64,000 bases of DNA. It comes from an uncultured Thermomicrobiaceae bacterium. Lineage in GTDB: Bacteria; Chloroflexota; Chloroflexia; Thermomicrobiales; Thermomicrobiaceae. Shown one piece after another: positions 43,365 to 53,683 of the stretch. The notes under the pieces are model-generated. The model was not told the origin of the DNA. It ran no database searches and saw only the letters and a program-made list of their open reading frames with translations. The stretch's first letter is position 1; every line of letters starts with the position of its first letter. Both the position numbers and the translations under genes were made by a program. The stretch covers positions 1-64,000 of the forward strand of contig CALKCJ010000019.1 of assembly GCA_938082375.1 (NCBI GenBank). The letters are read 5' to 3'.

Positions 43365-43482
43365 GGGCCTGCAGACAGCACGGACAAGCGGCGTGCCGTT
43401 GCTGCACGCCCTCAATCCGGTGCGGCGCAGGAGTTCTACAGTCTTACGCGTGTGGGCCGTCAGGCCTGGTGAGGAGGGGACG

Positions 43483-45402
43483 ATGCGACGACGTGACGAG
43501 GCTGTGGAAGCCCGGTTGATTGCGGACGCGCTGAGCGGGCGCCTGACACGTCGCGATGTGCTCAAGCGTGCCAGCGCGCTAGGCTTGAGCGCGTCCTTGG
43601 TTTCGACGCTTCTCGCCGCCTGCCGGCGCGCGCCAGAGGCGACACCCACCGCGCCAGCGGCTCAGACGCCTGCACCAGGTGTGACGCCGACGCCAGCGGC
43701 TCTGGCCACGCCGGCTCCGGGTCAGGTGCGCCAGGTGCCGCGCGAGCGCACGCTGATCGTGATGCAGGGTGGTGACGCTGGTCAGAACCCCGACTATGCG
43801 AACTTCAACCTCTACGTCACCGGCTCGCAGGCCGGCTGGCACGCTGGCCCGCTGCAGACCATGAACGAGCCGCTGATCATGTTCAACGTCTTGACTGGTG
43901 AGTACGAGAACTGGCTGGCCGAGTCCTGGGAGTACAACGCCGACTTCACCGAGCTCTTGATGAAACTTCGCAAAGGGATCGAGTGGAGTGACGGAACCCC
44001 GTTCACGGCCGAGGACGTCGCCTTCACCTTCAACTTGCTGCGTGACCACCAGGACGAGCTGATTAACACGGCGGAGATTTCCTTCCTCAAAGAGGCGATC
44101 GCCGAGGACGAGGTGACCGTCCGCTTCGTGCTCAACAAGGCGAACCCACGCTGGTGGGCCACGACGCTGACCAGCAACCACGGCGTAGCCGAACAGATCT
44201 TGCCCAAGCACATCTGGGAAGGCCAGGATATCACCACCTTCAGCTTCTACGATCCAGCGAAGGGCTGGCCGGTCGCGACCGGCCCCTTCAAGTTGGTCTC
44301 GACCTCGCCAGAGCAGAAAATCTTCGACCGCCGCGACGACTGGTGGGCGGCCAAGACTGGCTTCAAGCAGTTGCCGAAGGTGGAGCGAGTGATCTATATC
44401 CCTCTCCGTGACGAGTCGCAGGCCGCTCAGATGCTCATCACCGGCGAGATTGACATGTCGAAGATCCTCTCGGTGCCGACGATCCAAAGTGCGATCGCCC
44501 AGAACCCGAAGATCATCACCTTCAGCGGGCAGAAGCCGCCCTACGGGTATCTCGACTGGTGCCCGATTGACCTCAACTTCAACTGCGACGTCGAACCGTG
44601 GAACAATCCCAAGCTGCGCTGGGCCGTCAACTACGCGTTCGACCGTGAAAAGCTGGTAGCACTGGCTGAAGCCGGTGCGGGGGTGCCGGCGTTGCACCAG
44701 TTTACCCCCTACGACTGGTTCAAGCCGTTCGAGGAGGCGCTGCAGCCGCTCTACCAGAAGTACGGCCTCGATACCAAGGCGCACCCAGACAAGGTCGAGC
44801 AGCTCATGACCGAGCTGGGTTACCAGAAGAACAAGGACGGTTTCTGGGCCAAAGATGGCCAAGTGCTGGATATGACGATCTATGTTCCGGACTGGCTCAA
44901 GGCCTATGGCCCGCCCTTGACCCAGCAGCTCAACAATGCCGGCTTCAAGGCTCAGTTCGATCCTTCGCCCGGTCTCGGTACTCAGGTGCAGACTGGCGAG
45001 CAGGCGCTCGGTTTTGGCTGCAAGGGTCCATCAGGCGTAAAGGGCATGGACCCGTACTTCATGCTCTCGATCTATACCTCGCAGTACTACCGGCCGACTG
45101 GTCAGCCGGCGCCGATCTGGTGGGCCACGTCCCGCTGGCGCAACGAGGAGTACGACAAGATCGTGGCCCAGATGGACACGCTCAAGCCGGAAGACCCGAA
45201 GACGCTTGAGCTCTTCGTGCAGGCCATGGATATCTGGTTCCGCGAGATGCCGGACGTGTTCGTCGCGCAGCTTATCATCCGGTACCCGATGAGCACGGAG
45301 TACTGGACTGGCTGGCCGACTGAGGAGGATCCGTACGGGTTCCCGCACTCCTGGCAGCAGGAGTTTCTGAAGACGATCCTTCGGCTCCAGCCCACCAAGT
45401 AG
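43483..45402 (+). CDS. ABC transporter substrate-binding lipoprotein, family 5
   Basis: A 639-residue solute-binding protein of the peptide/nickel family. The leader is Tat-like (LTRRDVLKRASALGLSAS) with a lipobox, STLLAAC, then an Ala/Pro/Thr linker. The fold shows YENWLAESWEYNADFTELL, KGIEWSDGTPFTAEDVAFTF and TGPFKLVSTSPEQ. It is larger than E. coli DppA (about 535). ATG 43483 has GAGGAGGGGACG upstream; the frame is open further upstream but passes through the promoter region. It heads a complete importer operon with two permeases and two ATPases. Confidence 0.88.
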   Translation: MRRRDEAVEARLIADALSGRLTRRDVLKRASALGLSASLVSTLLAACRRAPEATPTAPAAQTPAPGVTPTPAALATPAPGQVRQVPRERTLIVMQGGDAGQNPDYANFNLYVTGSQAGWHAGPLQTMNEPLIMFNVLTGEYENWLAESWEYNADFTELLMKLRKGIEWSDGTPFTAEDVAFTFNLLRDHQDELINTAEISFLKEAIAEDEVTVRFVLNKANPRWWATTLTSNHGVAEQILPKHIWEGQDITTFSFYDPAKGWPVATGPFKLVSTSPEQKIFDRRDDWWAAKTGFKQLPKVERVIYIPLRDESQAAQMLITGEIDMSKILSVPTIQSAIAQNPKIITFSGQKPPYGYLDWCPIDLNFNCDVEPWNNPKLRWAVNYAFDREKLVALAEAGAGVPALHQFTPYDWFKPFEEALQPLYQKYGLDTKAHPDKVEQLMTELGYQKNKDGFWAKDGQVLDMTIYVPDWLKAYGPPLTQQLNNAGFKAQFDPSPGLGTQVQTGEQALGFGCKGPSGVKGMDPYFMLSIYTSQYYRPTGQPAPIWWATSRWRNEEYDKIVAQMDTLKPEDPKTLELFVQAMDIWFREMPDVFVAQLIIRYPMSTEYWTGWPTEEDPYGFPHSWQQEFLKTILRLQPTK

Positions 45403-45431
45403 GGCGTGGCTGCCAGGAAACACGAGAGGTG

Positions 45432-45465
45432 CCAGCGAGGGGTCTCGCGGCGGGCCCCTCGCTGG
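45432..45465 (+). other. Intercistronic stem-loop after the solute-binding protein gene
   Basis: An 11-bp perfect stem (CCAGCGAGGGG at 45432-45442 with CCCCTCGCTGG at 45455-45465) and a 12-base loop lie between the binding-protein gene and the first permease. No T-run follows. It probably protects the upstream message or partly terminates transcription. Confidence 0.55.
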
Positions 45466-45494
45466 GATAACGTGCGAGAAGGGCGACGCAGTCG

Positions 45495-46499
45495 ATGCCC
45501 CTGGGATACGTGTTAAGACGGCTCGCTGTCTTTGTGCTCATCATCTGGGTCGCGGCGACGGTCAACTTCTTCATCCCTCGCCTCTCCGGCGCCGATCCAG
45601 TGCGCGAGCGCCTTTTGCAGATGGCCGCTATCGGCGGCACCGGCACCGGCACGGTCGAGGAGGTGATCAAGACCTATCAAGCGAAGTTTGGCCTGGACAA
45701 GCCGCTCTGGCAGCAGTATCTCTTCTATCTCGCCGATATGGTTCGCTTCGATTTCGGCGTGTCGATCACGCGCTTCCCCAACAGCGTAGCTGGAATGATC
45801 CTCGATGCCTTGCCCTGGACGCTGGTGCTGGTCACGGTAGCGACGCTGATGGCATTCGCGATCGGCAGCTTGTTCGGGGCATTGCTCGCCTGGCCACGAT
45901 CGCCCCGGTTCATCCACGTCCTTGCGCCGCCGCTGCTGACGCTCTCGGCCATCCCGTACTACCTGCTCGGGCTGATCCTCGTCTACTTCCTGGCCTTCAC
46001 CTGGCGCATATTCCCGCTCGGCGGCGGCTACAAAGTAGGAACCCAGCCTTCCTGGAGCTGGGCGTTCATCCAGGATGCGGCCTATCACTCGATCTTGCCG
46101 GCGCTGTCGATTGTCCTCTCGGGAATCGGTTTCTGGGCCCTCAGCATGCGGGGAATGATGGTCACGACTCAAGGCGAGGACTACGTGACCTTCGCCGAGG
46201 CGAAGGGCTTACGGCCGCGCCGCATTTTCCTGCGCTACGCGCTGCGGAACGCCATCCTGCCCCAGACCACGGCACTCGCGTTGGCGCTTGGCCACGTGGT
46301 TTCCGGTGCGGTGCTGGTCGAAATCGTGTTCGGGTATCCCGGTGTCGGTAATCTTCTCTACCAGGCTATCCGGACGTTCGACTACCCGATTATCTACGGG
46401 GTTACCTTCATGGTGATCGTCGCGATCGGCCTGGCGACCTTGATCCTCGACCTGCTGCTGCCAGTCCTGGATCCGCGGATCACGTACCACCGGACGTAG
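45495..46499 (+). CDS. Peptide-type ABC transporter permease (DppB/OppB family)
   Basis: A 334-residue six-helix permease. The first helix is RLAVFVLIIWVAATVNFFIP, and the family's EAA loop appears as DYVTFAEAKGLRPRRIFLRY. The periplasmic part contains the usual F-G-L-D-K-P-L-W. The C-terminus ends DLLLPVLDPRITY. A site AGAAGGGCG lies upstream of the ATG. It forms the channel with the following permease, whose start lies 7 bases after its stop. Confidence 0.88.
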   Translation: MPLGYVLRRLAVFVLIIWVAATVNFFIPRLSGADPVRERLLQMAAIGGTGTGTVEEVIKTYQAKFGLDKPLWQQYLFYLADMVRFDFGVSITRFPNSVAGMILDALPWTLVLVTVATLMAFAIGSLFGALLAWPRSPRFIHVLAPPLLTLSAIPYYLLGLILVYFLAFTWRIFPLGGGYKVGTQPSWSWAFIQDAAYHSILPALSIVLSGIGFWALSMRGMMVTTQGEDYVTFAEAKGLRPRRIFLRYALRNAILPQTTALALALGHVVSGAVLVEIVFGYPGVGNLLYQAIRTFDYPIIYGVTFMVIVAIGLATLILDLLLPVLDPRITYHRT

Positions 46500-46506
46500 G
46501 GAGGCC

Positions 46507-47396
46507 GTGGTGACCGCTGTACCTATCAGCCTGGAACGGGCGCAGAATCGGATTTGCCGGGTATCGAGAGGCCTGCGTAGCTATCCGATGCTCAGTGCTG
46601 GGCTGATGCTGATCCTGTTCGTGCTCCTGGTCAGCCTGATCGGGCCGTTCTTCGTGCCTCGCGAGGGCATCCAGGTCGGTTCTGCGCCTCCAGACCAGCG
46701 CCCATCGCGCGAATACTTGCTCGGCACGGATACCGTCGGCCGCCAGATCCTCGCGATCATCATCTACGGCACGCCGCTGACGCTCCAGATCGGCCTGATC
46801 GCTGGGGCGATCGGGCTCAGCGTCGGCATGGTTTTCGGCTTTGTGGCCGGCTACTACGGTGGAGCGCTGGATCACCTCTTCCGGGGGGCGGCCGATGTCT
46901 TCCTGACCGTCCCTGGACTGCTGATCCTGGTGGTGATCGCGACCACCTTCAAAGGAGCCGTCAGCGTGATGACCCAGGCGCTGGTGGTCTCGGCGCTGGC
47001 CTGGATGTACCCGACGCGCACCATCCGCTCTCAAGTGCTGAGCATGCGCGAGCGCGGCTACGTCCAGCTTGCCAAACTCTCTGGCATGAGCGGCCCGGAG
47101 ATCATCGTGAAGGAGCTGATGCCTAATTTGTTGCCTTACTTAGCGGCCAGCTTCGTCAGCGCCGTCTCGGCTGCTATCCTGGCCTCGATCGGACTGGAGG
47201 CGTTAGGGCTCGGGCCACAGAACGAGCCGACGCTGGGGATGACCATCTATTGGAGCCTGTACTATACCTCGGTGCTCCGCAACCTCTGGTGGTGGTGGTC
47301 GCCACCGATTGTCATGATCGTGATCATCTTCGTGGGCCTGTTCTTGATTTCGGCTGGCCTCGACCAGGTTGCCAATCCACGGCTGAGGAGAGCAGC

Positions 47397-47400
<4 letters not shown>
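46507..47400 (+). CDS. Peptide-type ABC transporter permease (DppC/OppC family)
   Basis: A 297-residue permease. It shows the N-terminal helix LSAGLMLILFVLLVSLIGPF, the LLGTDTVGRQILAIIIYG segment of OppC-type proteins, and an EAA loop RGYVQLAKLSGMSGPEIIVK. Two adjacent GTG codons (46507 and 46510) are possible starts, both after GGGAGGCC. Its stop overlaps the ATPase start as GTGA. Confidence 0.88.
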
Positions 47401-48433
<1,033 letters not shown>

Positions 48434-48437
<4 letters not shown>

Positions 48438-49510
48438 CGACGCTACTTGAAGCCCGCGGCGTGACCAAGATCTACGGCGGAGGGTTGTTCCGGCGCGATC
48501 GCACCGTGGCGCTCGAGGACTTCTCGCTCCGGATCGAGCCTGAGCCGCCCTCGATCACCGCGATCGTCGGCGAGAGCGGGAGCGGCAAGACAACGCTCGC
48601 CCGGCTGCTCCTCGGCATGACGATGCCGACCTCCGGGGCGATCCTCTACCAGGGCAAAGACCTCCGCAAGCTCTCGCGCCGTGAGTGGCGCGCGTTCCGA
48701 CGCGACGTGCAGGCCATCTTCCAGGATCCGTACGAGGTCTATAACCCCTTCTACCGGGTCGACCACGTGTTGCACACGCCACTGAAGAAGTTCGGTCTGG
48801 TGAAGTCGGATCGAGAGGCGCGCGAGCGTATCGTCGAGGCGCTCGAGGCCGTCGGCCTGCGCCCGGACGAAACGCTGGGCCGCTACCCGCACCAGCTCAG
48901 CGGCGGCCAGCGCCAGCGGGTCATGGTGGCACGGGCGCTCCTGGTCCGGCCACGACTGATCATCGCCGACGAGCCGGTCTCCATGGTCGACGCGTCGTTG
49001 CGGGCGACGATCCTCGAGAGCTTGCGCACGCTCACCCGCGATTTCAGCGTCTCACTCATCTATATCACGCACGACCTGATCACGGCGTACCAGATCAGTG
49101 ACAACATCATCGTGCTCTACCGCGGCTCGGTGGCTGAGGCCGGCCACGCTGAGCCGGTGGTGCAGGAGCCGCAGCACCCGTACACCCGTCTGCTGATTGG
49201 CTCAATCCCGTTGCCTGACCCCGACCGCGCCTGGAGCGAGGAGCAGGAGCCCTCTGCGATCGGCCGCCTGGCCGACCCAAGGAGTGGTTGCACGTTTGCC
49301 AGCCGCTGCCCCTACGCGATGGAGATGTGCCTGGAGCGACACCCGCCGCTGTACCAGACCGAGCGATATCGCGTGACCGCCTGCTACCTCTATCGGGAGG
49401 CCCCGGTACTGGCGAGCGAGCACCTCGACGAGGCGTTCGCCCGGCCAGGTATCCCGGGCCCAGCCGTTGCCGCCAGTGGCGCGGCGGACGAGCCGACGTC
49501 AAGCCCCTAA
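48434..49510 (+). CDS. Peptide ABC transporter ATPase (DppF/OppF family)
   Basis: A 358-residue second ATPase. Walker A is AIVGESGSGKTTLAR, the signature is HQLSGGQRQRVMVARAL, and Walker B is LIIADEPVSMVDAS. The C-terminal Cys segment SGCTFASRCPYAMEMC is retained. A further 40-residue Ala/Pro-rich tail follows the usual end. The ATG overlaps the previous stop. With its partner it forms a heterodimer. These ATPases might also serve the ATPase-less importer at 14027-17828, but this is speculation. Confidence 0.92.
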
Positions 49511-49541
49511 GCGGTGCCGGTTCCGCTCCCCTCACCTTTGC

Positions 49542-49567
49542 CCCTCTCCCGAACCTTCGGGAGAGGG
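49542..49567. repeat. REP-like palindrome, copy 1
   Basis: CCCTCTCCCGAA and TTCGGGAGAGGG form a 12-bp perfect inverted repeat with a CC centre. The flank CCCCTCACC on the left recurs inverted after copy 2. As a hairpin it may also end the transporter transcript, though no T-run follows. Confidence 0.5.
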
Positions 49568-49665
49568 ACGCGCCACGCCAGTGGTCGGATCTGGGTCATC
49601 TCGTGCGGCCTCTGGCCGCTCGTCTGCTCGGTGAGGGGTGCCCGAAGCTACCCATACCCCCTTCT

Positions 49666-49690
49666 CCTCTCCCGCGCCGCGCGGGAGAGG
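49666..49690. repeat. REP-like palindrome, copy 2
   Basis: CCTCTCCCGCG and CGCGGGAGAGG pair over 11 bases around CCG. The right flank GGGGGTGAGGG is the inverse of the left flank of copy 1, so the two elements face each other. The pattern recalls extragenic palindromic repeats common in high-GC genomes. Confidence 0.45.
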
Positions 49691-49839
49691 GGTGGCAAAG
49701 CCGGGGGTGAGGGTGGAGCAGGAGGTGGAGTGAGGGGATCCACGGCAGCCAGCGATGCCGGCTCAACGCGGCGTCGGGCCGGGCCGGCGCGCGTGCTGGG
49801 AACACGTGCAGGCTGTCCGGCTCTGAGGTCGGTCGTCAC

Positions 49840-49869
49840 TTGACACGGCGCGTCGGTGTCTGCTAGCAT
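49840..49869 (+). promoter_or_regulatory. Promoter of the leu operon
   Basis: TTGACA (49840-49845) and TAGCAT (49864-49869) are 18 bases apart, with TGC before the -10 as an extended element. The start site near 49876 lies just upstream of the T-box leader. Confidence 0.7.
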
Positions 49870-49875
49870 GCCTGC

Positions 49876-50114
49876 AAAGGCGCAGATGGGGAGTAGTAGC
49901 GCGCCTGGCCGGCCAGCGAGCCGGGGTTGTGGTGGAAGCCCGGCCCGAGTCTAGCACGCGAACTCGCCCCGGAGCCGCGCCGGCAAACCGTTCGCGTAGC
50001 CGGTGCCGGGTCGCGCCCGTTAGCGCGCGGAGAGTGGGCGTCGCACCGCATCTGGTTCGACGTCAAGTAGGGTGGTACCACGGCGCAGCCCGTCCCTTCG
50101 CGGACGGGCTGTTT
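49876..50114 (+). promoter_or_regulatory. Leucine T-box riboswitch
   Basis: The leader has the T-box core AGGGTGGTACCACGG (50069-50083) just before an intrinsic terminator. Stem I shows AGTA on its 5' side (in GGGGAGTAGTAG) and GAACTC followed by GCCCC on its 3' side. The triplet after GAA, CTC (49963-49965), is a Leu codon, which matches the leucine genes downstream. Uncharged tRNA-Leu would pair with CTC and the T-box bulge and favour the antiterminator. Specifier assignment rests on the general GAA-codon layout and is inference. Confidence 0.85.
50086..50114 (+). terminator. T-box terminator hairpin
   Basis: CAGCCCGTCC (50086-50095) pairs with GGACGGGCTG (50102-50111) around a 6-base loop and is followed by TTT. 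It lies 2 bases after the T-box core, the standard attenuator position. Confidence 0.85.
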
Positions 50115-50367
50115 CAGTGTCAAGGCTGCGTGCTCGACCCGAGCGCTAGTGAGCCCGATCGAGAGCGAGCTGGACGATGGCAGGGCGCCGAGACATGCCG
50201 AGGGAGCAACTCGCCGGGGTGCTTCGACTCTCCCTTAGTCGGCCCCGCGGAGGGGCCACGCGGAGAGCTGGGAGGTCGTGTTCGTCGTAGCGGACAGGTA
50301 TGCAGGTTCGCGCACCGGCCTCCCCAGTGGGGAGGCCGGTGCCGTGAGAGACGCAGGAGGGAGCAGG
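50115..50367 (+). other. Second part of the leu leader, with possible upstream ORF
   Basis: Between the T-box terminator and leuA lie 253 bases. A frame from ATG 50177 encodes a 37-residue peptide that contains Leu codons in close succession (QLAGVLRLSLSR) and ends at a TAG before the hairpin at 50312. Its ribosome site is weak (GAGCTGG). No other feature is clear. Confidence 0.3.
50312..50342 (+). terminator. Second strong hairpin in the leu leader
   Basis: GCACCGGCCTCCCC (50312-50325) and GGGGAGGCCGGTGC (50329-50342) form a 14-bp perfect stem with a 3-base loop, 25 bases before leuA. No T-run follows, so it may be a pause site, an mRNA stabiliser or a second attenuator rather than a simple terminator. 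Confidence 0.45.
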
Positions 50368-51900
50368 ATGAGCGAGCGGTTGATCATCTTCGATACGACG
50401 CTGCGCGACGGGGAGCAGTCTCCCGGCGCGACCATGACCGAGGACGAGAAGGTCGAGGTCGCCCGCCAGCTCGCCAAGCTGGGGGTAGATATCATCGAGG
50501 CCGGCTTCCCGGCGGCCTCGCCGGGTGACCTGGCCGCGGTGAAGCGGATCAGCCAGGAGGTCAGGGGCGTGACGGTCTGCGGGCTGGCGCGCGCCAACTT
50601 TGCCGATATCGACGCTGCCTGGGAGGGCGTGCGCGATGCTGAGCAGCCACGCATCCACACCTTCATCGCCACCTCGCCCATCCACATGGAGTACAAGCTG
50701 CGCAAGACGCCGGACGAGGTGGTCGAGGCTGCCCGGGCGGCCGTCCGCCGCGCTCGGAGCTACGTCAGCGACATCGAGTTCTCGGCCGAGGACGCGACGC
50801 GGAGCGACCGGGACTTCCTCTGCCGTATCTTCGCCGCGGCCATCGAGGAGGGGGCAACCACCATCAATATCCCCGACACGGTCGGCTACGCCACACCGCA
50901 GGAGTTCGCGGAGCTGGTGCGCTACATCCAGGAGCATACGCCTGGCATCGAGAAGGTGACGGTCAGCGTCCACTGCCACAACGACCTCGGCCTGGCCACG
51001 GCGAATACGCTGGCCGCTATCCAGGTAGGCGCACGGCAGGCCGAGGTGACGATCAACGGGCTGGGCGAGCGGGCCGGCAACACCGCGCTCGAAGAGGTGG
51101 TGATGGCCCTCCATACCCGCAAGGACATCTACGGCGGCGTGCTACCGCGCATCGTCACCGAGCAGATCGTGCCGACGAGTAAGCTGGTGCAGCGGATCAC
51201 CGGGATTCACGTGCAGCCGAACAAGGCAATCGTCGGCGCCAACGCCTTCGCCCACGAGGCCGGCATCCACCAGGACGGTATGCTCAAGCATCGGGCCACC
51301 TACGAGATCATGACGCCGCAGTCGGTCGGCTGGGAGGCCAGCCGGTTGGTGCTGGGCAAGCACTCTGGCCGGGCCGGCTTCAGCGCCCGGCTGAAGGAGC
51401 TGGGCTACGGCGACCTCTCTCGCGAGCGGCTCGAAGAGCTGTACCAGCGCTTCATCGCGCTGTGCGACCGCAAGAAGACGGTCACCGACGCCGATATCGT
51501 CGCTATCGTCGAGGAGCAGCTCGCGCAGGTGCCGGAGCAGTACGTGCTCAAGGGCTGGCGGGCACACTCCGGCTCCGACGGCCGTGCCGAGGCCTGGGTG
51601 AAGCTGCTGGTCAACGGCGTGGAGCGCGAGGCATCGGCTGCCGGGAACGGGCAGATCGACGCGCTCTTCAAGGCGATCGACCGGCTGGTGGGCCGCCACT
51701 GCGAGCTGGAGTCGTTCCACGTCGACGCAGTGACGCCCGGCGAGGACGCCCAGGGCGAGGTCAGCGTCCATCTGCGCTGCGGCGATCACGTCTATAATGG
51801 TCGGGGTGTGGCGACGGACGTCATCGAGGCTAGCGTGCGCGCCTATCTCATGGCCCTGAATCGTGCAGCCCTGACGTCATCAGCGGAGGTGATGAGCTAA
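50368..51900 (+). CDS. leuA: 2-isopropylmalate synthase
   Basis: A 510-residue enzyme that joins acetyl-CoA and 2-oxoisovalerate in the first committed step of leucine synthesis. The N-terminal barrel has IFDTTLRDGEQSPGATM and the metal-binding SVHCHNDLGLATAN, followed by EVTINGLGERAGN. The C-terminal LeuA regulatory domain (from about residue 385) would bind leucine for feedback inhibition. The length fits the long bacterial form. ATG 50368 follows AGGAGGGAGCAGG. It is the first gene of leuACDB, controlled by the T-box. Confidence 0.94.
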   Translation: MSERLIIFDTTLRDGEQSPGATMTEDEKVEVARQLAKLGVDIIEAGFPAASPGDLAAVKRISQEVRGVTVCGLARANFADIDAAWEGVRDAEQPRIHTFIATSPIHMEYKLRKTPDEVVEAARAAVRRARSYVSDIEFSAEDATRSDRDFLCRIFAAAIEEGATTINIPDTVGYATPQEFAELVRYIQEHTPGIEKVTVSVHCHNDLGLATANTLAAIQVGARQAEVTINGLGERAGNTALEEVVMALHTRKDIYGGVLPRIVTEQIVPTSKLVQRITGIHVQPNKAIVGANAFAHEAGIHQDGMLKHRATYEIMTPQSVGWEASRLVLGKHSGRAGFSARLKELGYGDLSRERLEELYQRFIALCDRKKTVTDADIVAIVEEQLAQVPEQYVLKGWRAHSGSDGRAEAWVKLLVNGVEREASAAGNGQIDALFKAIDRLVGRHCELESFHVDAVTPGEDAQGEVSVHLRCGDHVYNGRGVATDVIEASVRAYLMALNRAALTSSAEVMS

Positions 51901-51902
51901 TT

Positions 51903-53162
51903 ATGGGTATGACGATGACCGAAAAGATCCTGGCGCGGGCGGCCGCTCGCCGGTCGGTCGAGCCAGGGGAGATCCTCGAGGTCGCGGTCGACCTGGTGAT
52001 GACCAACGACATCACCGCGCCCCTCTCGATCGCCGAGTTCAAGAAGCTCGGCTTGGAGCGGGTCTTCGACCCGCAAAAGGTGGTCTTCGTCCCTGACCAC
52101 TTCGTACCAGCCAAGGACATCAAGGCGGCCGAGCAGTCGAAGATCATGCGGGAGTTCGCGCTGGCTCAGGGGGCGATCTACTTCGAGATCGGCCGGGCCG
52201 GGATCGAGCACGTAGTGCTGCCGGAGAACGGGCTCACGCTGCCCGGACAGGTGATCATCGGCGCCGATTCACACACCTGCACCTACGGCGCCTTCAACTG
52301 CTTCGCTACTGGCATGGGCTCGACCGACATCGCAGCGGCCATGGCGCTCGGCACCACCTGGGTGCGGGTGCCGCCGACGATCAAGTTCGTGTACACCGGC
52401 ACGCTACCGCCAGACGTGGGTGGCAAGGATCTGATCCTCTACACCATCGGCCAGATCGGCGTGGACGGTGCGCTCTACGCGGTGATGGAGTTCACCGGCG
52501 AGGTAATTGACAAGCTGCCGATGGATGACCGTATTGCTATGGCCAACATGGCGATCGAGGCCGGTGCCAAGACCGGTATCTTCGGCTTCGACGAGAAGAC
52601 GCGCGAATGGCTGGCCCGGGTGACCGACAAGCCCTACGAGCCGGTGGACAGCGACCCGGACGCCCGCTACCAGCAGGTGATTGAGTTCGACGTCTCGAAC
52701 CTGCGGCCGCTGGTGGCACTGCCGCACCTGCCGTCCAACGTTTACCCGGCCGATGAGCTCGAGGACATGCCGATCGACCAGGTGGTGATCGGCTCCTGCA
52801 CCAACGGCCGGCTGAGCGACCTGCGCATCGCTGCTGAGATCCTCAAGGGTCGGCAGGTGCACCCACGGGTGCGCTGTATCATCGTCCCTGGTAGCCAGGA
52901 GGTGGCCCGGCAGGCGACCCGCGAGGGGCTGGTCGACATCTTCCTGGAGGCGGGCGCGGTCTTCTCGACCTCGACCTGCGGCCCCTGTCTGGGTGGCTAC
53001 ATGGGGGTACTGGCCAAGGGCGAGCGGTGCGTCTCGACGACGAACCGCAACTTCCGCGGCCGGATGGGGCACCGGGAGTCAGAGGTCATCCTGGCCGGGC
53101 CGGCGGTGGCAGCGGCCAGCGCGGTGCTGGGCCGGGTCGCCTCACCGGCGCAGCTCAACTAG
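51903..53162 (+). CDS. leuC: 3-isopropylmalate dehydratase large subunit
   Basis: A 419-residue aconitase-family subunit that isomerises 2- to 3-isopropylmalate with LeuD. The [4Fe-4S] ligands are the Cys in [14 protein letters not shown] and the pair in [13 protein letters not shown]. Other markers are [12 protein letters not shown] and [13 protein letters not shown]. The length matches the archaeal/thermophile-type short form (about 420), not the 465-residue enterobacterial form. Several ATG codons in the first six are possible; 51903 is the earliest. It lies 2 bases after leuA. Confidence 0.93.
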   Translation: MGMTMTEKILARAAARRSVEPGEILEVAVDLVMTNDITAPLSIAEFKKLGLERVFDPQKVVFVPDHFVPAKDIKAAEQSKIMREFALAQGAIYFEIGRAGIEHVVLPENGLTLPGQVIIGADSHTCTYGAFNCFATGMGSTDIAAAMALGTTWVRVPPTIKFVYTGTLPPDVGGKDLILYTIGQIGVDGALYAVMEFTGEVIDKLPMDDRIAMANMAIEAGAKTGIFGFDEKTREWLARVTDKPYEPVDSDPDARYQQVIEFDVSNLRPLVALPHLPSNVYPADELEDMPIDQVVIGSCTNGRLSDLRIAAEILKGRQVHPRVRCIIVPGSQEVARQATREGLVDIFLEAGAVFSTSTCGPCLGGYMGVLAKGERCVSTTNRNFRGRMGHRESEVILAGPAVAAASAVLGRVASPAQLN

Positions 53163-53173
53163 AGGAGCGTCTG

Positions 53174-53683
53174 ATGGTGATCCGTGGCAGGGTCTGGAAG
53201 TTCGGCGACAACATCGATACTGACGTCATTATCCCCGCCCGCTACCTGGTCACGATCGACCCCGCGGAGCTGGCGCAGCACGTGATGGAGGACATCGACC
53301 CGGAGTTCGCCAGCAAGGTGCAGCCGGGCGACATCATCGTCGCTGGACGGAACTTTGGGTGCGGCTCCTCGCGGGAGCATGCGCCGATCGCGATCAAGGC
53401 GGCGGGCGTGCAGGCGGTGGTGGCCGAGTCGTTCGCGCGCATCTTCTTCCGCAACGCGATCAACATCGGCCTGCCGGTGGTGGAGGCGCCGCAGGCAATT
53501 GCCGAGACAGAGACAGGTGATGTCATCGAGATCGACACCGAGGCGGGCACTGTGCTCAATACCCGCACCGGGAAGGTCTACCAATCGACCCAGTACGACG
53601 AGTTCATCCAGCAGATCATCCGAGCTGGCGGGTTGATGCAGGCGGTGGCCGAGCGGGTGAAGGCGAGGCAGCAGGCCGGATGA
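53174..53683 (+). CDS. leuD: 3-isopropylmalate dehydratase small subunit
   Basis: A 169-residue swivelling-domain subunit that completes the isomerase with LeuC. Signature parts are [17 protein letters not shown] near the N-terminus and [20 protein letters not shown], with the substrate-binding loop. The length is that of the short form that partners a 420-residue LeuC. ATG 53174 follows AGAGGAG. Its stop overlaps the leuB start (ATGA). Confidence 0.93.
   Translation: MVIRGRVWKFGDNIDTDVIIPARYLVTIDPAELAQHVMEDIDPEFASKVQPGDIIVAGRNFGCGSSREHAPIAIKAAGVQAVVAESFARIFFRNAINIGLPVVEAPQAIAETETGDVIEIDTEAGTVLNTRTGKVYQSTQYDEFIQQIIRAGGLMQAVAERVKARQQAG

Larger units (their letters stand above)
42772..43482. 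other. Divergent regulatory region between osmC-like and peptide transporter genes
   Basis: These 711 bases contain two near-consensus promoters facing away from each other (43203-43231 minus, 43335-43364 plus). No clear gene is seen. On the minus strand a short frame starting near 43075 would give a 39-residue hydrophobic peptide (RRVLLLAPYLWLYLPLIGRL), but it has no ribosome binding site. The leader of the osmC-like gene would be about 425 bases long. Confidence 0.45.
49511..49839. other. Gap between transporter and leucine operons
   Basis: No gene is recognised. The first 190 bases hold two inverted copies of a CCCTCTCCC-containing palindrome, listed separately. The remainder, up to the leu promoter at 49840, shows nothing. 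Confidence 0.5.

Noticed and set aside
43579-44862. A 427-codon antisense frame under the solute-binding protein gene
   Set aside because: Composition is typical of a mirror frame, with no recognisable motif, and the sense gene is certain.
50115-50367. A second T-box in tandem before leuA
   Set aside because: No second copy of the T-box core sequence and no convincing specifier loop.
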